Of a DNA stretch of 15,352 nucleotides, positions 1 to 7,104 are shown one piece after another. This DNA is from Dehalococcoidia bacterium UBA1151. GTDB taxonomy: Bacteria; Chloroflexota; Dehalococcoidia; Lucifugimonadales; Lucifugimonadaceae. A model generated the notes under the pieces. That model worked only from the letters and a program-made list of their open reading frames with translations, ran no database searches and was not told the origin of the DNA. Positions within the stretch are counted from its first letter, which is position 1, and each line of letters starts with the position of its first letter. The DNA is taken from contig DBZV01000096.1 in the NCBI GenBank assembly GCA_002311865.1, positions 8,225 through 23,576 on the forward strand. Reading direction: 5' to 3'. The position numbers and the translations under genes are program-made.

Positions 1-50
1 AGTTATGCGGCGAGACGACTCAAGTATCGCACTGTTCAAGTGTTGCCGAA

Positions 51-65
51 TACGGGTTACCCGTA
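51..65. repeat. 15-bp perfect palindrome upstream of the receiver gene
   Basis: TACGGGT and ACCCGTA form perfect 7-base arms around one central T. The element lies about 45 bases before the proposed -35 box at 110, where a regulator could bind. It has no T-run, so it is not a terminator. Its function is unknown; calling it an operator is inference. Confidence 0.35.
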
Positions 66-109
66 ATCAGTCGCGTAGTCAGGACCGCTCCAACTTGTGT
101 AAGAACCGC

Positions 110-139
110 TTGGCATGGCGGGAGATATAACGCTAAATT
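110..139 (+). promoter_or_regulatory. Possible promoter of the first receiver gene
   Basis: A TTGGCA -35-like box (110-115) is followed after 18 bases by TAAATT (134-139). This would place the transcription start about 20 bases before the GTG at 168. The -10 match is only 4 of 6, so this is a tentative call. The rest of 1-167 has no gene I can support. All three plus frames are open for only 66 to 147 bases from the left edge, so the tail of an upstream gene cannot be excluded. Confidence 0.3.
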
Positions 140-167
140 CGATAGGTAGCAGCTTGTAGGTGATGTC

Positions 168-566
168 GTGCCGGAACAGTTGAGCGTCCTCGTCATAGAT
201 GACGATCAGGAAGTGCTGGATTTTTTTCAGCGCCAACTTTCGCGTAACGATTTATATTCAGTCAGCCTGTGTCAGGATAGTAGGGAGGGTCTTGAAACGC
301 TGTCTGAGACCACGCCCGACATTCTGATTATCGATTGGATGATGCCCGGGCAGAGTGGTATCGACGTGCTTCGGGAGATCGACGGCAACCCGGAGATTAT
401 TGAGCCTGGATATATTGCAATGATTAGCGGCGCACCAGATCTTGAGTTGCTGTCCATGATTGCGACCGAGCTTGGTGCCGCTGAGGTTCTGCCCAAGCCG
501 ATGACCGCGAAAGTTGTCAGGGCGATGCTGAAGAGAGCTGAGATCAGAATCGCTATGGGGGTTTAG
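168..566 (+). CDS. Stand-alone receiver (CheY-like) response regulator
   Basis: A 132-residue protein consisting of one REC domain with no output domain. The phosphorylation pocket is complete: acidic residues D11-D13, phosphoacceptor D56 in the segment ending DWMMPG, the switch Ser S87, and K110 followed by Pro. It should accept phosphate from a histidine kinase and act by protein-protein contact or as a phosphate sink. The start is GTG at 168; the ATG at 163 is in another frame, and the Shine-Dalgarno signal is weak. The gene converges on the histidine kinase, and the two stop codons overlap (563-566), so the kinase is a plausible partner. The pairing itself is inference. REC identification is secure. 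Confidence 0.93.
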   Translation: MPEQLSVLVIDDDQEVLDFFQRQLSRNDLYSVSLCQDSREGLETLSETTPDILIIDWMMPGQSGIDVLREIDGNPEIIEPGYIAMISGAPDLELLSMIATELGAAEVLPKPMTAKVVRAMLKRAEIRIAMGV

Positions 567-1351
567 CTGGCGGCGGCTACGGGACGCTCCTGCTGGTAGG
601 TAGATTTCTTAGAGTTCACTTTCACGCCTGGCAGGCAGACCCCTACAAGGGTTCCCATTGATGGCTTGCTAAGGATGTCTATCGCCCCGCCATGTGCCTC
701 GATGAGCGATTTTGTTAGCGCCAGACCGAGTTCTGAGCCGACAATTCCCTTTGCGATCTGGCTCTCGGACCTGAAGTAGGGCTCAAATACCCGGTCTCTT
801 GTGTCGAGATCAAATCCATCGCCTTCGTCGCGGACCGTTACGTAGAGATCATCATTTACAAGCGAGGCTCTCATATGGATGGACGAATTTGCGGGCGAGT
901 ACTTTGATGCGTTGCTTAATATATTTAGAAGCGCCTGCATTACCCGGCCGCGATCGACGAGAATCATGGACTCTCCAAACTCAAGGTTCAGATCCAGAAA
1001 CTGATTTCGCGCTTCGAAGGTTTGTCGAATCGTGTCCACAGTATCGAGAATGAGCGCGGTGGCCTCGTGTTCAGCCGTATGAATCTTCAAGATACCGGCC
1101 TGCACCTTATGCAGCTCCAGCAGATCATCAACCAGAGCCGATAGGCGGTGGCCGTTCAGGCGCATCATCCGCAGGTACTCCACCTGCTTTGGTGAGACAT
1201 CGTCACCGGACTTGCGTTCCATGAGGTCTGCCAACGCCACAATGGTGGTCATCGGCGTGCGAATCTCATGGGCAACCATCGACAGGTAATGCTCGCGGGC
1301 ACTGTTTTCAGTTGCCAGGGCTTTCGGCATTTTCGTCCTCATGCTGTCCAT
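563..1351 (-). CDS. Soluble sensor-less histidine kinase
   Basis: A 262-residue HisKA-HATPase_c kinase core. The H-box has the phosphoacceptor H28 in AHEIRTPM. The N-box is around N143-N147, the G1 box is DEGDGF (175-180), an F-box-like segment follows F189, and the G2 region is at 205-210. There is no membrane segment, and only about 20 residues precede the H-box, so any input must come from a partner protein or an unrecognised N-terminal contact. The ATG at 1351 is the first usable start after an in-frame stop at 1409-1411. In the G2 box the usual second Gly is Glu207 (GSELGL instead of GxGLGL), which may weaken ATP-lid function. The gene has its own promoter-like pair at 1448-1476 and ends tail to tail with the receiver gene at 168-566. 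Some ATP-binding kinases tolerate G2 variation, so activity is not ruled out. Confidence 0.93.
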   Translation of the reverse strand: MDSMRTKMPKALATENSAREHYLSMVAHEIRTPMTTIVALADLMERKSGDDVSPKQVEYLRMMRLNGHRLSALVDDLLELHKVQAGILKIHTAEHEATALILDTVDTIRQTFEARNQFLDLNLEFGESMILVDRGRVMQALLNILSNASKYSPANSSIHMRASLVNDDLYVTVRDEGDGFDLDTRDRVFEPYFRSESQIAKGIVGSELGLALTKSLIEAHGGAIDILSKPSMGTLVGVCLPGVKVNSKKSTYQQERPVAAAS

Positions 1352-1447
1352 TTCGATTCCATCCCAAGAAAAGTTCGGACCGTGTCCGGTACTTGCCCTG
1401 CCACTGCTTCACTTGAAGGATGATGTAGCCACGCCGGCTCAGCCATA

Positions 1448-1476
1448 GGTATAAGGGGCAATCCACACACCGCCAA
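1448..1476 (-). promoter_or_regulatory. Promoter for the histidine kinase
   Basis: On the minus strand TTGGCG (1476-1471) and TATACC (1453-1448) are separated by exactly 17 bases, a good sigma70-type arrangement. The predicted start lies near 1441, leaving a leader of about 90 bases before the ATG at 1351. The remainder of 1352-1600 holds no gene. It contains only a small GTACT/AGTAC inverted repeat at 1532-1543 and CTGATC/GATCAG arms at 1564-1591. Confidence 0.45.
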
Positions 1477-1600
1477 CATTCTTATTCAGGGTGCGATCGG
1501 ATGGAACGTTACCTGGGTACTGAGACTGGCGGTACTTCAGTACTGTCACACGATGGGGGCCAGCTGATCGGTGGTCTCAACGCCAGATCAGAACGGGATT

Positions 1601-2260
1601 TCAGGCGGTGCAGAATGTGGCGATGTGCAACGCGTTGCGATTCTCTGTCAGCTTGAAAACAACGGAGCGGACAACAGAAAACAGTCCTACTTCTGTGATC
1701 TCGAGGCTCTCTTGAATGCTCTCGGACTCCACTCCTTCCGCCAGGAGGTTGAGTACGTTCTGTTCACGCGTTGAGAGGCTTGTCAGCACCGGCCTGACAG
1801 GCTGCGCAGCCAACCAGGTCTGTCCTAGCATCTGCGCAAGACGGGCGGCCACGTTCGGCATCCTTGTGACCATATTGTAGATCGGCGCTGAACCCTGGCA
1901 CACCTGCTGCACCAGATCACCGAGCTTTTCAGCGGAGGTCTCTTTTGACGTGCACGCGGCGGCCCCGGCTTCAAGGCAGGCATAGACATGCGCGTCAGAC
2001 TCGAAATCGTAAAGGCCGATAACTGGCAGCGTGGGGAGGCCGTCACTGAGTGCGGCGATCGTACGCGCTCCCATCAGATTTGGTATCTCAATATCTACCA
2101 GAAGAAGATCGGGTGTGGTCTTGACGAACGAGTTCACAGCTTCTTCTGCAGTGACGGATGAGCCGGAGATCTCGAATGACTCCAGATCGCTTAGAGAGGC
2201 GCTTAACCCGGAAATGAAAAGCCCGTCCCTGCTGATGACGTGGGCGAGGAGGTCACCCAT
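1601..2260 (-). CDS. NarL/FixJ-type response regulator with degenerate pocket and HTH
   Basis: A 219-residue REC plus LuxR/GerE-like protein. REC keeps phosphoacceptor D56 (LLLVDIEIP) and K106, but the usual acidic pair is R11-D12. The C-terminal part (about 159-205) begins with a recognisable LSTREQNVL. The recognition-helix signature, normally a TVKxH-like stretch, is replaced by VGLFSVV, so specific DNA binding is doubtful. I start it at the ATG at 2260, where the REC domain begins, 10 bases after the stop of the preceding regulator. The longer ATG at 2329 would overlap that gene and add 23 residues unlike the family. It is probably co-transcribed with the frameshifted regulator upstream. 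It may be a phosphorylation-dependent partner protein or a decaying paralogue. Confidence 0.82.
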   Translation of the reverse strand: MGDLLAHVISRDGLFISGLSASLSDLESFEISGSSVTAEEAVNSFVKTTPDLLLVDIEIPNLMGARTIAALSDGLPTLPVIGLYDFESDAHVYACLEAGAAACTSKETSAEKLGDLVQQVCQGSAPIYNMVTRMPNVAARLAQMLGQTWLAAQPVRPVLTSLSTREQNVLNLLAEGVESESIQESLEITEVGLFSVVRSVVFKLTENRNALHIATFCTA

Positions 2261-2270
2261 CAGGATGCCA

Positions 2271-2997
2271 TCAAGCTGTGGGGTACTGTCCTGCGGACGC
2301 CGTTTCTGACGGCATATCCAGCCATCCACTGTTCAGGGCAAATACAACGGCGTGGGTGCGGTTGTTGGCGTGAAGTTTTGCCATGATGCCGCTCATCTGG
2401 TTTTTCACGGTCTGTTCATTGATCCCAAGAGACGCGGCAATCTGCTTGTTGCCGTGGCCCTGAGAGATCATGCTCAATACCTGGCTCTCACGGTTGGTGA
2501 GAGGGGAGACCAGCTTCTCTGTTTCAATCCCGGCGAGCGAGTAGCTTTCAAACTGCTGGATCATCTGGCTGGCAACGCCAGGTCGCGCTTGAATGGACTC
2601 GCTAATCAGGTTGGCTCCGTTGCCCACTTCCCAGATCTGCTCAAGCAGCGTTTCCGCGGGCGTGTCCTTTGCCGAGAATGCCGACGCGCCAAATTTTTAC
2701 GCTTTGGAACACCTGTGTATCGTCTTCATACGGTGACAGGATAATTGTTGCGGTGGCGGGATTGCGTTTTCGAATCTTCCACGCTACTTTCAGCCCACGC
2801 TGGTGGGGGAGACCGATGTCTACCAGGGCAACATCTGGCTGCAGGGCTTCAGCAACCTCTACCGCGCTCTCAGGCTCACCGTCCCAGATTGAGTCGATGT
2901 CCTGCACATCCTGAATGGCACGAGTCATTCCACGGCGAAAGATTTCGCTGTGGTCTGCGATCAGGACTGTCAGTGCTGCCATTGGTTGGGTAGTCAT
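2271..2997 (-). pseudogene. NarL/FixJ-type response regulator, split by a +1-base frameshift
   Basis: Two abutting minus-strand reading frames encode the two halves of one regulator. 2997-2641 gives the REC half, with phosphoacceptor D60 in ALVDIGLP, D15-H16 in place of the usual Asp pair, and S88. It then runs into nonsense after residue 101. The other frame, through 2271, gives the rest of REC (including the AKDTPAE segment with the conserved Lys), the linker and a canonical LuxR HTH (LTNRESQVL, QTVKNQM). Removing one base from the T5 run at 2694-2698 restores a continuous protein of about 241 residues. I call one gene broken by an indel; it could equally be a sequencing or assembly error. 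The start is ATG at 2997 without a clear Shine-Dalgarno, and a second ATG five codons later is possible. The promoter is at 3060-3088. Confidence 0.88.
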
Positions 2998-3059
2998 TTT
3001 TTATTTGGCATAACGGGACGAGACGAACGGTGCGCGCATGCGCTCGAGCCATCAGACAT

Positions 3060-3088
3060 GTTATTGCGATGCACGCTTGTGCTGTCAA
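3060..3088 (-). promoter_or_regulatory. Promoter of the NarL-type regulator pair
   Basis: On the minus strand a perfect TTGACA (3088-3083) is followed after 17 bases by AATAAC (3065-3060). This is one of the two best sigma70-type matches in the window. Transcription would start near 3053, about 55 bases before the ATG at 2997. The leader contains a 10-base palindrome, GCGCATGCGC (3034-3043). Confidence 0.6.
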
Positions 3089-3145
3089 CGAAGTAATCAC
3101 GCATGAAGCTGCGAGTTCTACCCTCACGTTTCCGTGTAATCGCGC

Positions 3146-3517
3146 TCAGGCGGCCGCTGAAAGTGCGCCTTCTAGCTGCGCTTCAACCTCTTCCGGCGTC
3201 CAGGGTTTGTGGATCAGGCCCTGGATTCCCAGTTCCTTTATTGCGCTTAAATCACCGGCAGATTTGCTACCTGTGAGGACGATGATTGGAAGAGATGAAA
3301 GGGGATGGTCGCGTCGAAGGCGCTCCAGCAGTTCCTGGCCGGACATAACGGGCATGTGAAGGTCCAACAGCATCACATCCGGTGCGATATCGACAAACTG
3401 ATTCAAACACGATGCAGCACTGTCCGCCTCCAGCACTTCGTGTCCCATATCGTCCAGCAGTTCGCTCATTACGAAACGAACATCTTTCTGGTCGTCTACC
3501 AACAGAATTCTGGCCAT
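3146..3517 (-). CDS. Stand-alone receiver (CheY-like) response regulator
   Basis: A 123-residue single REC domain with a full active site: D8-D9 acidic pair, phosphoacceptor D52 in LLDLHMP, T82 (VLTG) and K104 followed by Pro. There is no output domain, so it probably signals by binding a partner or relays phosphate. The ATG at 3517 gives the standard MARILLVDD start, and an AGGA sequence lies four bases upstream. It is the first gene of the minus-strand regulator series, but a strong promoter lies between it and the next regulator, so it may be a separate unit. The 172 bases between it and the deacetylase gene (3518-3689) show nothing I can call. Confidence 0.94.
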   Translation of the reverse strand: MARILLVDDQKDVRFVMSELLDDMGHEVLEADSAASCLNQFVDIAPDVMLLDLHMPVMSGQELLERLRRDHPLSSLPIIVLTGSKSAGDLSAIKELGIQGLIHKPWTPEEVEAQLEGALSAAA

Positions 3518-3689
3518 CTGGTCCTATCCACGCCCAACTGTTCAAAAAGGCCGAGCTGGCCCGCTATCTACGGACCGTGTCATCACATACTTTCAGTACA
3601 CACGCGGGTTGTGGAGTCTAGAAATGCGCAGTCCGAATGTGTGCAGTCTCCAAATCCGCCCTTCTGTAATTGAAATGAAACTTGGACAG

Positions 3690-4835
3690 CTAGATCCCGA
3701 ATCTTGGAAACAGGGTTTTGGTGATCTCTTCGATACTTCGATCTGCGAACGCTGTTATCAGGCTTGCAACTGTTGGGTCAGGATCGCCCGGGGGCACGTC
3801 TGCGAAGTTTACGATGCCCTCAATGGCATCAAATGACGCCGGAATCTTGTCGGGAATTCGCTGTCCAGACATCACCGCGAAGGCCATGGACCAGCCTCTC
3901 GCAACGGCTCCCAGATCGTAGCCGCCACCTCCTAACGCAATCCATTTCCCGGATTCGGAGGCTAGGACCGCAAGCTTCGCAACGGACCGCGCAAAGCCCT
4001 GGGTGGTCAGCCGGAGGTGGGTGATTGGGTCGAATACATGCGTATCCATTCCCAGCTGCGTGACAATCACGTCCGGCTTGAATGCGCGGGTGAGGGGAGT
4101 GATTACGGCATCAAAGGCTACTTCGTAAACGTCGTCGCCGGTGTGTGGTGCGAGCGGCACGTTCACAGAGTAGCCTTCGCCCTTGCCGGTGCCAATGTCC
4201 CCGACAAACCCGGATCCGGGGAAGAGAAATTGACCGCTCTCGTGCAGGGAGATTGTGAGCACCTGATCGGTATCGTAGAAGATGTGCTGAACACCATCGC
4301 CGTGGTGGCAATCGATATCGATGTAGACCACGCGCCGCCCGACATCGACCATCGCCTGGATAATCATCGCAGGGTCGTTGAAGACGCAAAATCCAGAAGC
4401 GCGTGTCGGCATGGCATGGTGCAGCCCGGCAGCGGGTGCGAACGCGACGTCGTAGTCGCCAGAGTCCACCAGCTCCATCGCCACCATCGCGGAGCCAGCG
4501 GTGAGCGCCTGGGCCTGGTAGATGCCATCGTAGACCGGATTGTCGCCGGAGCCGAATCCGTACGACAGGCCACCGTTGCTATCCAGGCCACTGCTCAGCG
4601 ATCGAACTGCCTGAACGTACTCAACTGAGTGGACGCGGGTTAGCTCGGATTCGGTAGCTTCCCGGGGGCTGACCACGGTCGCACTGGGGGCTTCCAGGAG
4701 GCCGGACTGGAGCATCAGTTCATATGTGTGCGCAAGCCGAATTGGCCGCATGGGGTGCGCATCAGACAGCACGTGGCTGGACAGCTGATCAGAGTAGACC
4801 AGCGCCGCTTTCCTCCCGGTGTCCGGTTCTGTCAA
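3690..4835 (-). CDS. acuC: AcuC/class I HDAC-like deacetylase
   Basis: A 381-residue zinc-dependent deacetylase of the arginase/HDAC fold. In bacteria AcuC-type members remove acetyl groups from lysines, for example on acetyl-CoA synthetase, or from small acetylated amines. Catalytic features, numbered from the TTG start: the HH pair H139-H140 (GLHHAM), zinc ligands D175 and H177 in DIDCHHGDG, third ligand D264 in QLGMDTHVFDP, and transition-state Tyr Y306 in GGGGYD. I propose TTG at 4835, whose TTGA overlaps the stop of the upstream peptidase gene and which gives a family-like N-terminus. An upstream GAGGA is rather close (two bases), so the start is uncertain. The frame is open to 4934, but the extra 33 residues are the overlapping tail of the peptidase gene. 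Third gene of a coupled operon with the F420 reductase and metallopeptidase. The substrate is unknown. Confidence 0.93.
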   Translation of the reverse strand: MTEPDTGRKAALVYSDQLSSHVLSDAHPMRPIRLAHTYELMLQSGLLEAPSATVVSPREATESELTRVHSVEYVQAVRSLSSGLDSNGGLSYGFGSGDNPVYDGIYQAQALTAGSAMVAMELVDSGDYDVAFAPAAGLHHAMPTRASGFCVFNDPAMIIQAMVDVGRRVVYIDIDCHHGDGVQHIFYDTDQVLTISLHESGQFLFPGSGFVGDIGTGKGEGYSVNVPLAPHTGDDVYEVAFDAVITPLTRAFKPDVIVTQLGMDTHVFDPITHLRLTTQGFARSVAKLAVLASESGKWIALGGGGYDLGAVARGWSMAFAVMSGQRIPDKIPASFDAIEGIVNFADVPPGDPDPTVASLITAFADRSIEEITKTLFPRFGI

Positions 4836-6190
4836 AATCCTCTTCGCTTGAGCGTTCGGAGTCCGAAGTATGCGATTGCGGCGATTCCGCCCGCACCGAA
4901 GAATATTATCGGCCAGCCGCCAAAGTCGTCCCATGCGGAGGTATCCTCTATCGGCGTCTGAAATAGCAGTTCTGCTGCGGCGACTGGACTTACGGTGATC
5001 TGAGGGCCGCTCTCAGGGTCATCGACGATGCCAGCGAGATCGTACGGGACGTCCAGGATCACTGGAACCAGAGCCGGCACATCCCCGCCAAACTTGCCCG
5101 CAGTCCATGCGGCGTCCAGGCTGTCCAGCTCAAATCCGTAGGCCAGCCCCATCGCGGCGGACGGATTTTTGCCCGAATTCAACTCAGTTAGTAGGACCGT
5201 CATTCTGGTGGGGCCAAACTCACCGATTAGATACCCCACAAAGCTACCGGCTTTTCCGTAGAAGAACGCGATGTCATCCCGCTGCCCGGGCACCCGGTTC
5301 ATGTTCTTGATGGGCATCAGGTCGTCTTCGTTTCGGACACCTCTCAGACGGAGATCCCCGGCTTTTCCGGATTCGCTTTCAAAGTAGACAGCAAGTCCTT
5401 CGCTGAGCCATGCGGGTGGGTTTGCGATTGGCGCTGAGACTGCCTCAGCGAACATCAAGTGGGTGAGTTCGTGAACGAATGAGTTGCTGTTCACGCCCCA
5501 GAGGACGAACTCATCGTACTCATCAAACGCGAATCCCACGAAGGTGTGGCCCGCTCGGGCCGCTTCCGTGGTGCGGGGGAATGCTGAATCTGCTTCTTTG
5601 CCGGAATTGACGATGACCGCTTTGAATTCGCGCTCTGATGGAGGCCCGAATACGTCTGCAATCTCAGGCATGCGTTTACCGGCCGATTCGAAGAGCCGGT
5701 CGATATCGCTTTTGCTGCGATCGTGAAACACGATTGTCAGTCGGTCTTCGGTTCGCCTCTCCCAGTCGAATTGGGGATCAAGGTACTCGATGCGCACGGG
5801 ATCAGTGGTGAACTCGCTGCCCTCGGCGTCCACGATCAGGTAGCTCACGGTGAATACGGTGCCGGGCGGAAAGAAATCACCATTGGTTGTGGGTATTTCA
5901 AAAGTGGCTTGGACGTTGTTGCCGGGCTCGAAATCCGGGTAGGAGTAGGAGCTAATAATTCGCGGCCCATCGGGCTTGAAGAGCGCCTGAATCTCTGCGA
6001 TGGGCGCGCTGGCGCTGGATATCTCCAGGTCGAACGTAATGTTTTCGCCAAAGTTGATTACGTGATCGTTCCGCAGAATGGATATCGACTGGTTTTCGTC
6101 GGCGGCGAAGGCTGCGTTCGCGCTGAAGGTCGCTGCAAGTGTGAGCAGCGCCGCGATGATCAGAGCGCCTGGTGATGCGAGTCTGGTCAA
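4832..6190 (-). CDS. Membrane-anchored HExxH metallopeptidase, peptidase-MA-like
   Basis: A 452-residue exported protein. An N-terminal signal peptide (hydrophobic about 8-28, ending near AFAA) precedes a beta-rich region (about 35-135). The peptidase domain carries HELTH (240-244) and WLSEGLAVYFE (261-271), where E264 is the likely third zinc ligand, a gluzincin arrangement. A C-terminal helix (about 425-443) followed by RTLKRR probably anchors it, with the catalytic domain outside the cytoplasm. The start is TTG at 6190, immediately after the TAA of the F420 reductase gene and preceded by a G-rich stretch, consistent with translational coupling. The signal peptide begins correctly at this TTG. 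Its stop overlaps the deacetylase start. The family is clear from the motifs; the natural substrate is not known. Confidence 0.88.
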   Translation of the reverse strand: MTRLASPGALIIAALLTLAATFSANAAFAADENQSISILRNDHVINFGENITFDLEISSASAPIAEIQALFKPDGPRIISSYSYPDFEPGNNVQATFEIPTTNGDFFPPGTVFTVSYLIVDAEGSEFTTDPVRIEYLDPQFDWERRTEDRLTIVFHDRSKSDIDRLFESAGKRMPEIADVFGPPSEREFKAVIVNSGKEADSAFPRTTEAARAGHTFVGFAFDEYDEFVLWGVNSNSFVHELTHLMFAEAVSAPIANPPAWLSEGLAVYFESESGKAGDLRLRGVRNEDDLMPIKNMNRVPGQRDDIAFFYGKAGSFVGYLIGEFGPTRMTVLLTELNSGKNPSAAMGLAYGFELDSLDAAWTAGKFGGDVPALVPVILDVPYDLAGIVDDPESGPQITVSPVAAAELLFQTPIEDTSAWDDFGGWPIIFFGAGGIAAIAYFGLRTLKRRGF

Positions 6191-6850
6191 TTAGACCCCC
6201 GTTATGCGCACTGAGAAGTGCATCTTGTGCAGTTTGTTCATGTTGATGAGTAAGGCAGTTGTGCCTTCGAGGTAGCGGGCTGAGCTAAGCCGCCCGGCGT
6301 CCATTCCGCGCAGACCTTTCATCTCGTTCGCCAGCTCAAGAACTACCGTTTTTGCCTCATCGTCATCGCCGCAGATCAGGGCGTCGGCCTCGAGATTCGT
6401 GTTGGGATTCTTTAGCTCGCCTGCGGGTAGCGTATGAAAACCGGCAACCCAGCGGGCGTCAGGGCACAGCCTGGCGGCTTCTTCCGCTGCAGAGCCCTCA
6501 AATGGAGGTGCCGCGAACGCCTGGCCGTTTGAAAATTTTAGCGGTGCGATTACATTGACGACTATTTTGCCTGTGATGTGGGGGCGTATCACTTCGAGTG
6601 TGTCCACTTGTCCGGCGTAGGGCACCGAAAAGATGACGACTTCGCCCATCTTGCAGGCGTCGGTGTTGAGATGGCCGACGATTGTGCCAGCCGACGCTGT
6701 TTCGCCAAGCGCTATGGTCGCTTCTTCCGCGGCCGCAACCGCTCGTTCGTGTGCACGCGAGCCGATGAATACGTTGTGACCTGCTGCGGCAAAGCGCACA
6801 GCCAGGCCAACTCCTTCAGCGCCTGTTCCGCCAACTACTCCGATGTCTAT
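6191..6850 (-). CDS. npdG: NADPH-dependent F420 reductase, apparent ATA start
   Basis: A 219-residue F420H2:NADP+ oxidoreductase, which passes hydride between cofactor F420 and NADP(H). The first canonical start is GTG at 6799, but beginning there would delete the first Rossmann strand and dinucleotide-binding loop. Upstream of 6799 the same frame is open and encodes IGVVGGTGAEGVGLAVRF, the expected NADP-binding loop, back to a stop a few codons before 6850. No ATG, GTG or TTG lies in that stretch. The ATA at 6850-6848 sits where the family's Met belongs, with AGGA (6861-6858) seven bases upstream. Further family segments include FSVPYAGQ, NVIAPL and GFHTLPAGEL. It is the first gene of the operon with the metallopeptidase and deacetylase. 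Whether ATA is really used, or is a mutation or base error from ATG, cannot be settled here. Confidence 0.9.
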   Translation of the reverse strand: MDIGVVGGTGAEGVGLAVRFAAAGHNVFIGSRAHERAVAAAEEATIALGETASAGTIVGHLNTDACKMGEVVIFSVPYAGQVDTLEVIRPHITGKIVVNVIAPLKFSNGQAFAAPPFEGSAAEEAARLCPDARWVAGFHTLPAGELKNPNTNLEADALICGDDDEAKTVVLELANEMKGLRGMDAGRLSSARYLEGTTALLINMNKLHKMHFSVRITGV

Positions 6851-6952
6851 TTTGGATTCCTGATTCTGCTACTTACGGAGGCAAGTTTCAAAGCTACCCC
6901 TGCTGGTCAGATAGTACGAGAACTGCCCCTGGAATGGATGGACTGATATCAA

Positions 6953-6981
6953 TATTTAAAGGCTACCGGTGTGGCGGGCAA
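6953..6981 (-). promoter_or_regulatory. Promoter of the npdG-peptidase-deacetylase operon
   Basis: Minus-strand TTGCCC (6981-6976) and TAAATA (6958-6953) are 17 bases apart inside the divergent intergenic region 6851-7116. Transcription would begin near 6946, about 95 bases before the proposed ATA start. The local AT-rich patch around 6950-6960 supports the -10 placement. Confidence 0.45.
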
Positions 6982-7018
6982 GAGGTAAGTACCCCGCGCC
7001 CATTCTGACGCGCACTTT

Positions 7019-7048
7019 TTGACTCGCGACAAGAGTCGGGTTTAGGAT
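7019..7048 (+). promoter_or_regulatory. Promoter of the FAH-family gene with an inverted repeat in its spacer
   Basis: TTGACT (7019-7024) and TAGGAT (7043-7048) are separated by 18 bases. An inverted repeat, GACTC (7021-7025) and GAGTC (7033-7037), lies between and partly on the -35 box, where a bound regulator could block or twist the promoter. The predicted start is near 7055. The regulatory role of the repeat is inference. Confidence 0.42.
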
Positions 7049-7104
7049 CCGTTCTTTCATGTAACCCGGTGTGATCAGGCCCAGACGTCGTTTGAATATG
7101 AATT

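Noticed and set aside
1564..1591. CTGATC/GATCAG inverted repeat downstream of the second NarL-type gene as an intrinsic terminator
   Set aside because: The stem is only six pairs, the loop is 16 bases and no T-run follows on the minus strand.
2271..2627. The LuxR-HTH half as a separate small regulator gene starting at GTG 2627
   Set aside because: The same frame continues upstream with the missing end of the REC domain, and no ribosome site supports a start at 2627; one split gene explains both halves.
2352..2744. A 130-codon plus-strand open frame opposite the frameshifted regulator
   Set aside because: The minus strand encodes REC and HTH motifs across the same bases.
4017..4628. A 203-codon open frame on the plus strand opposite the deacetylase gene
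   Set aside because: The minus-strand deacetylase has every catalytic motif; this frame shows no recognisable domain and is a shadow of codon bias.
5723..6175. A 150-codon plus-strand open frame opposite the metallopeptidase
   Set aside because: It lies entirely within the signal-peptide and beta-rich region of a convincing gene and has no family features.
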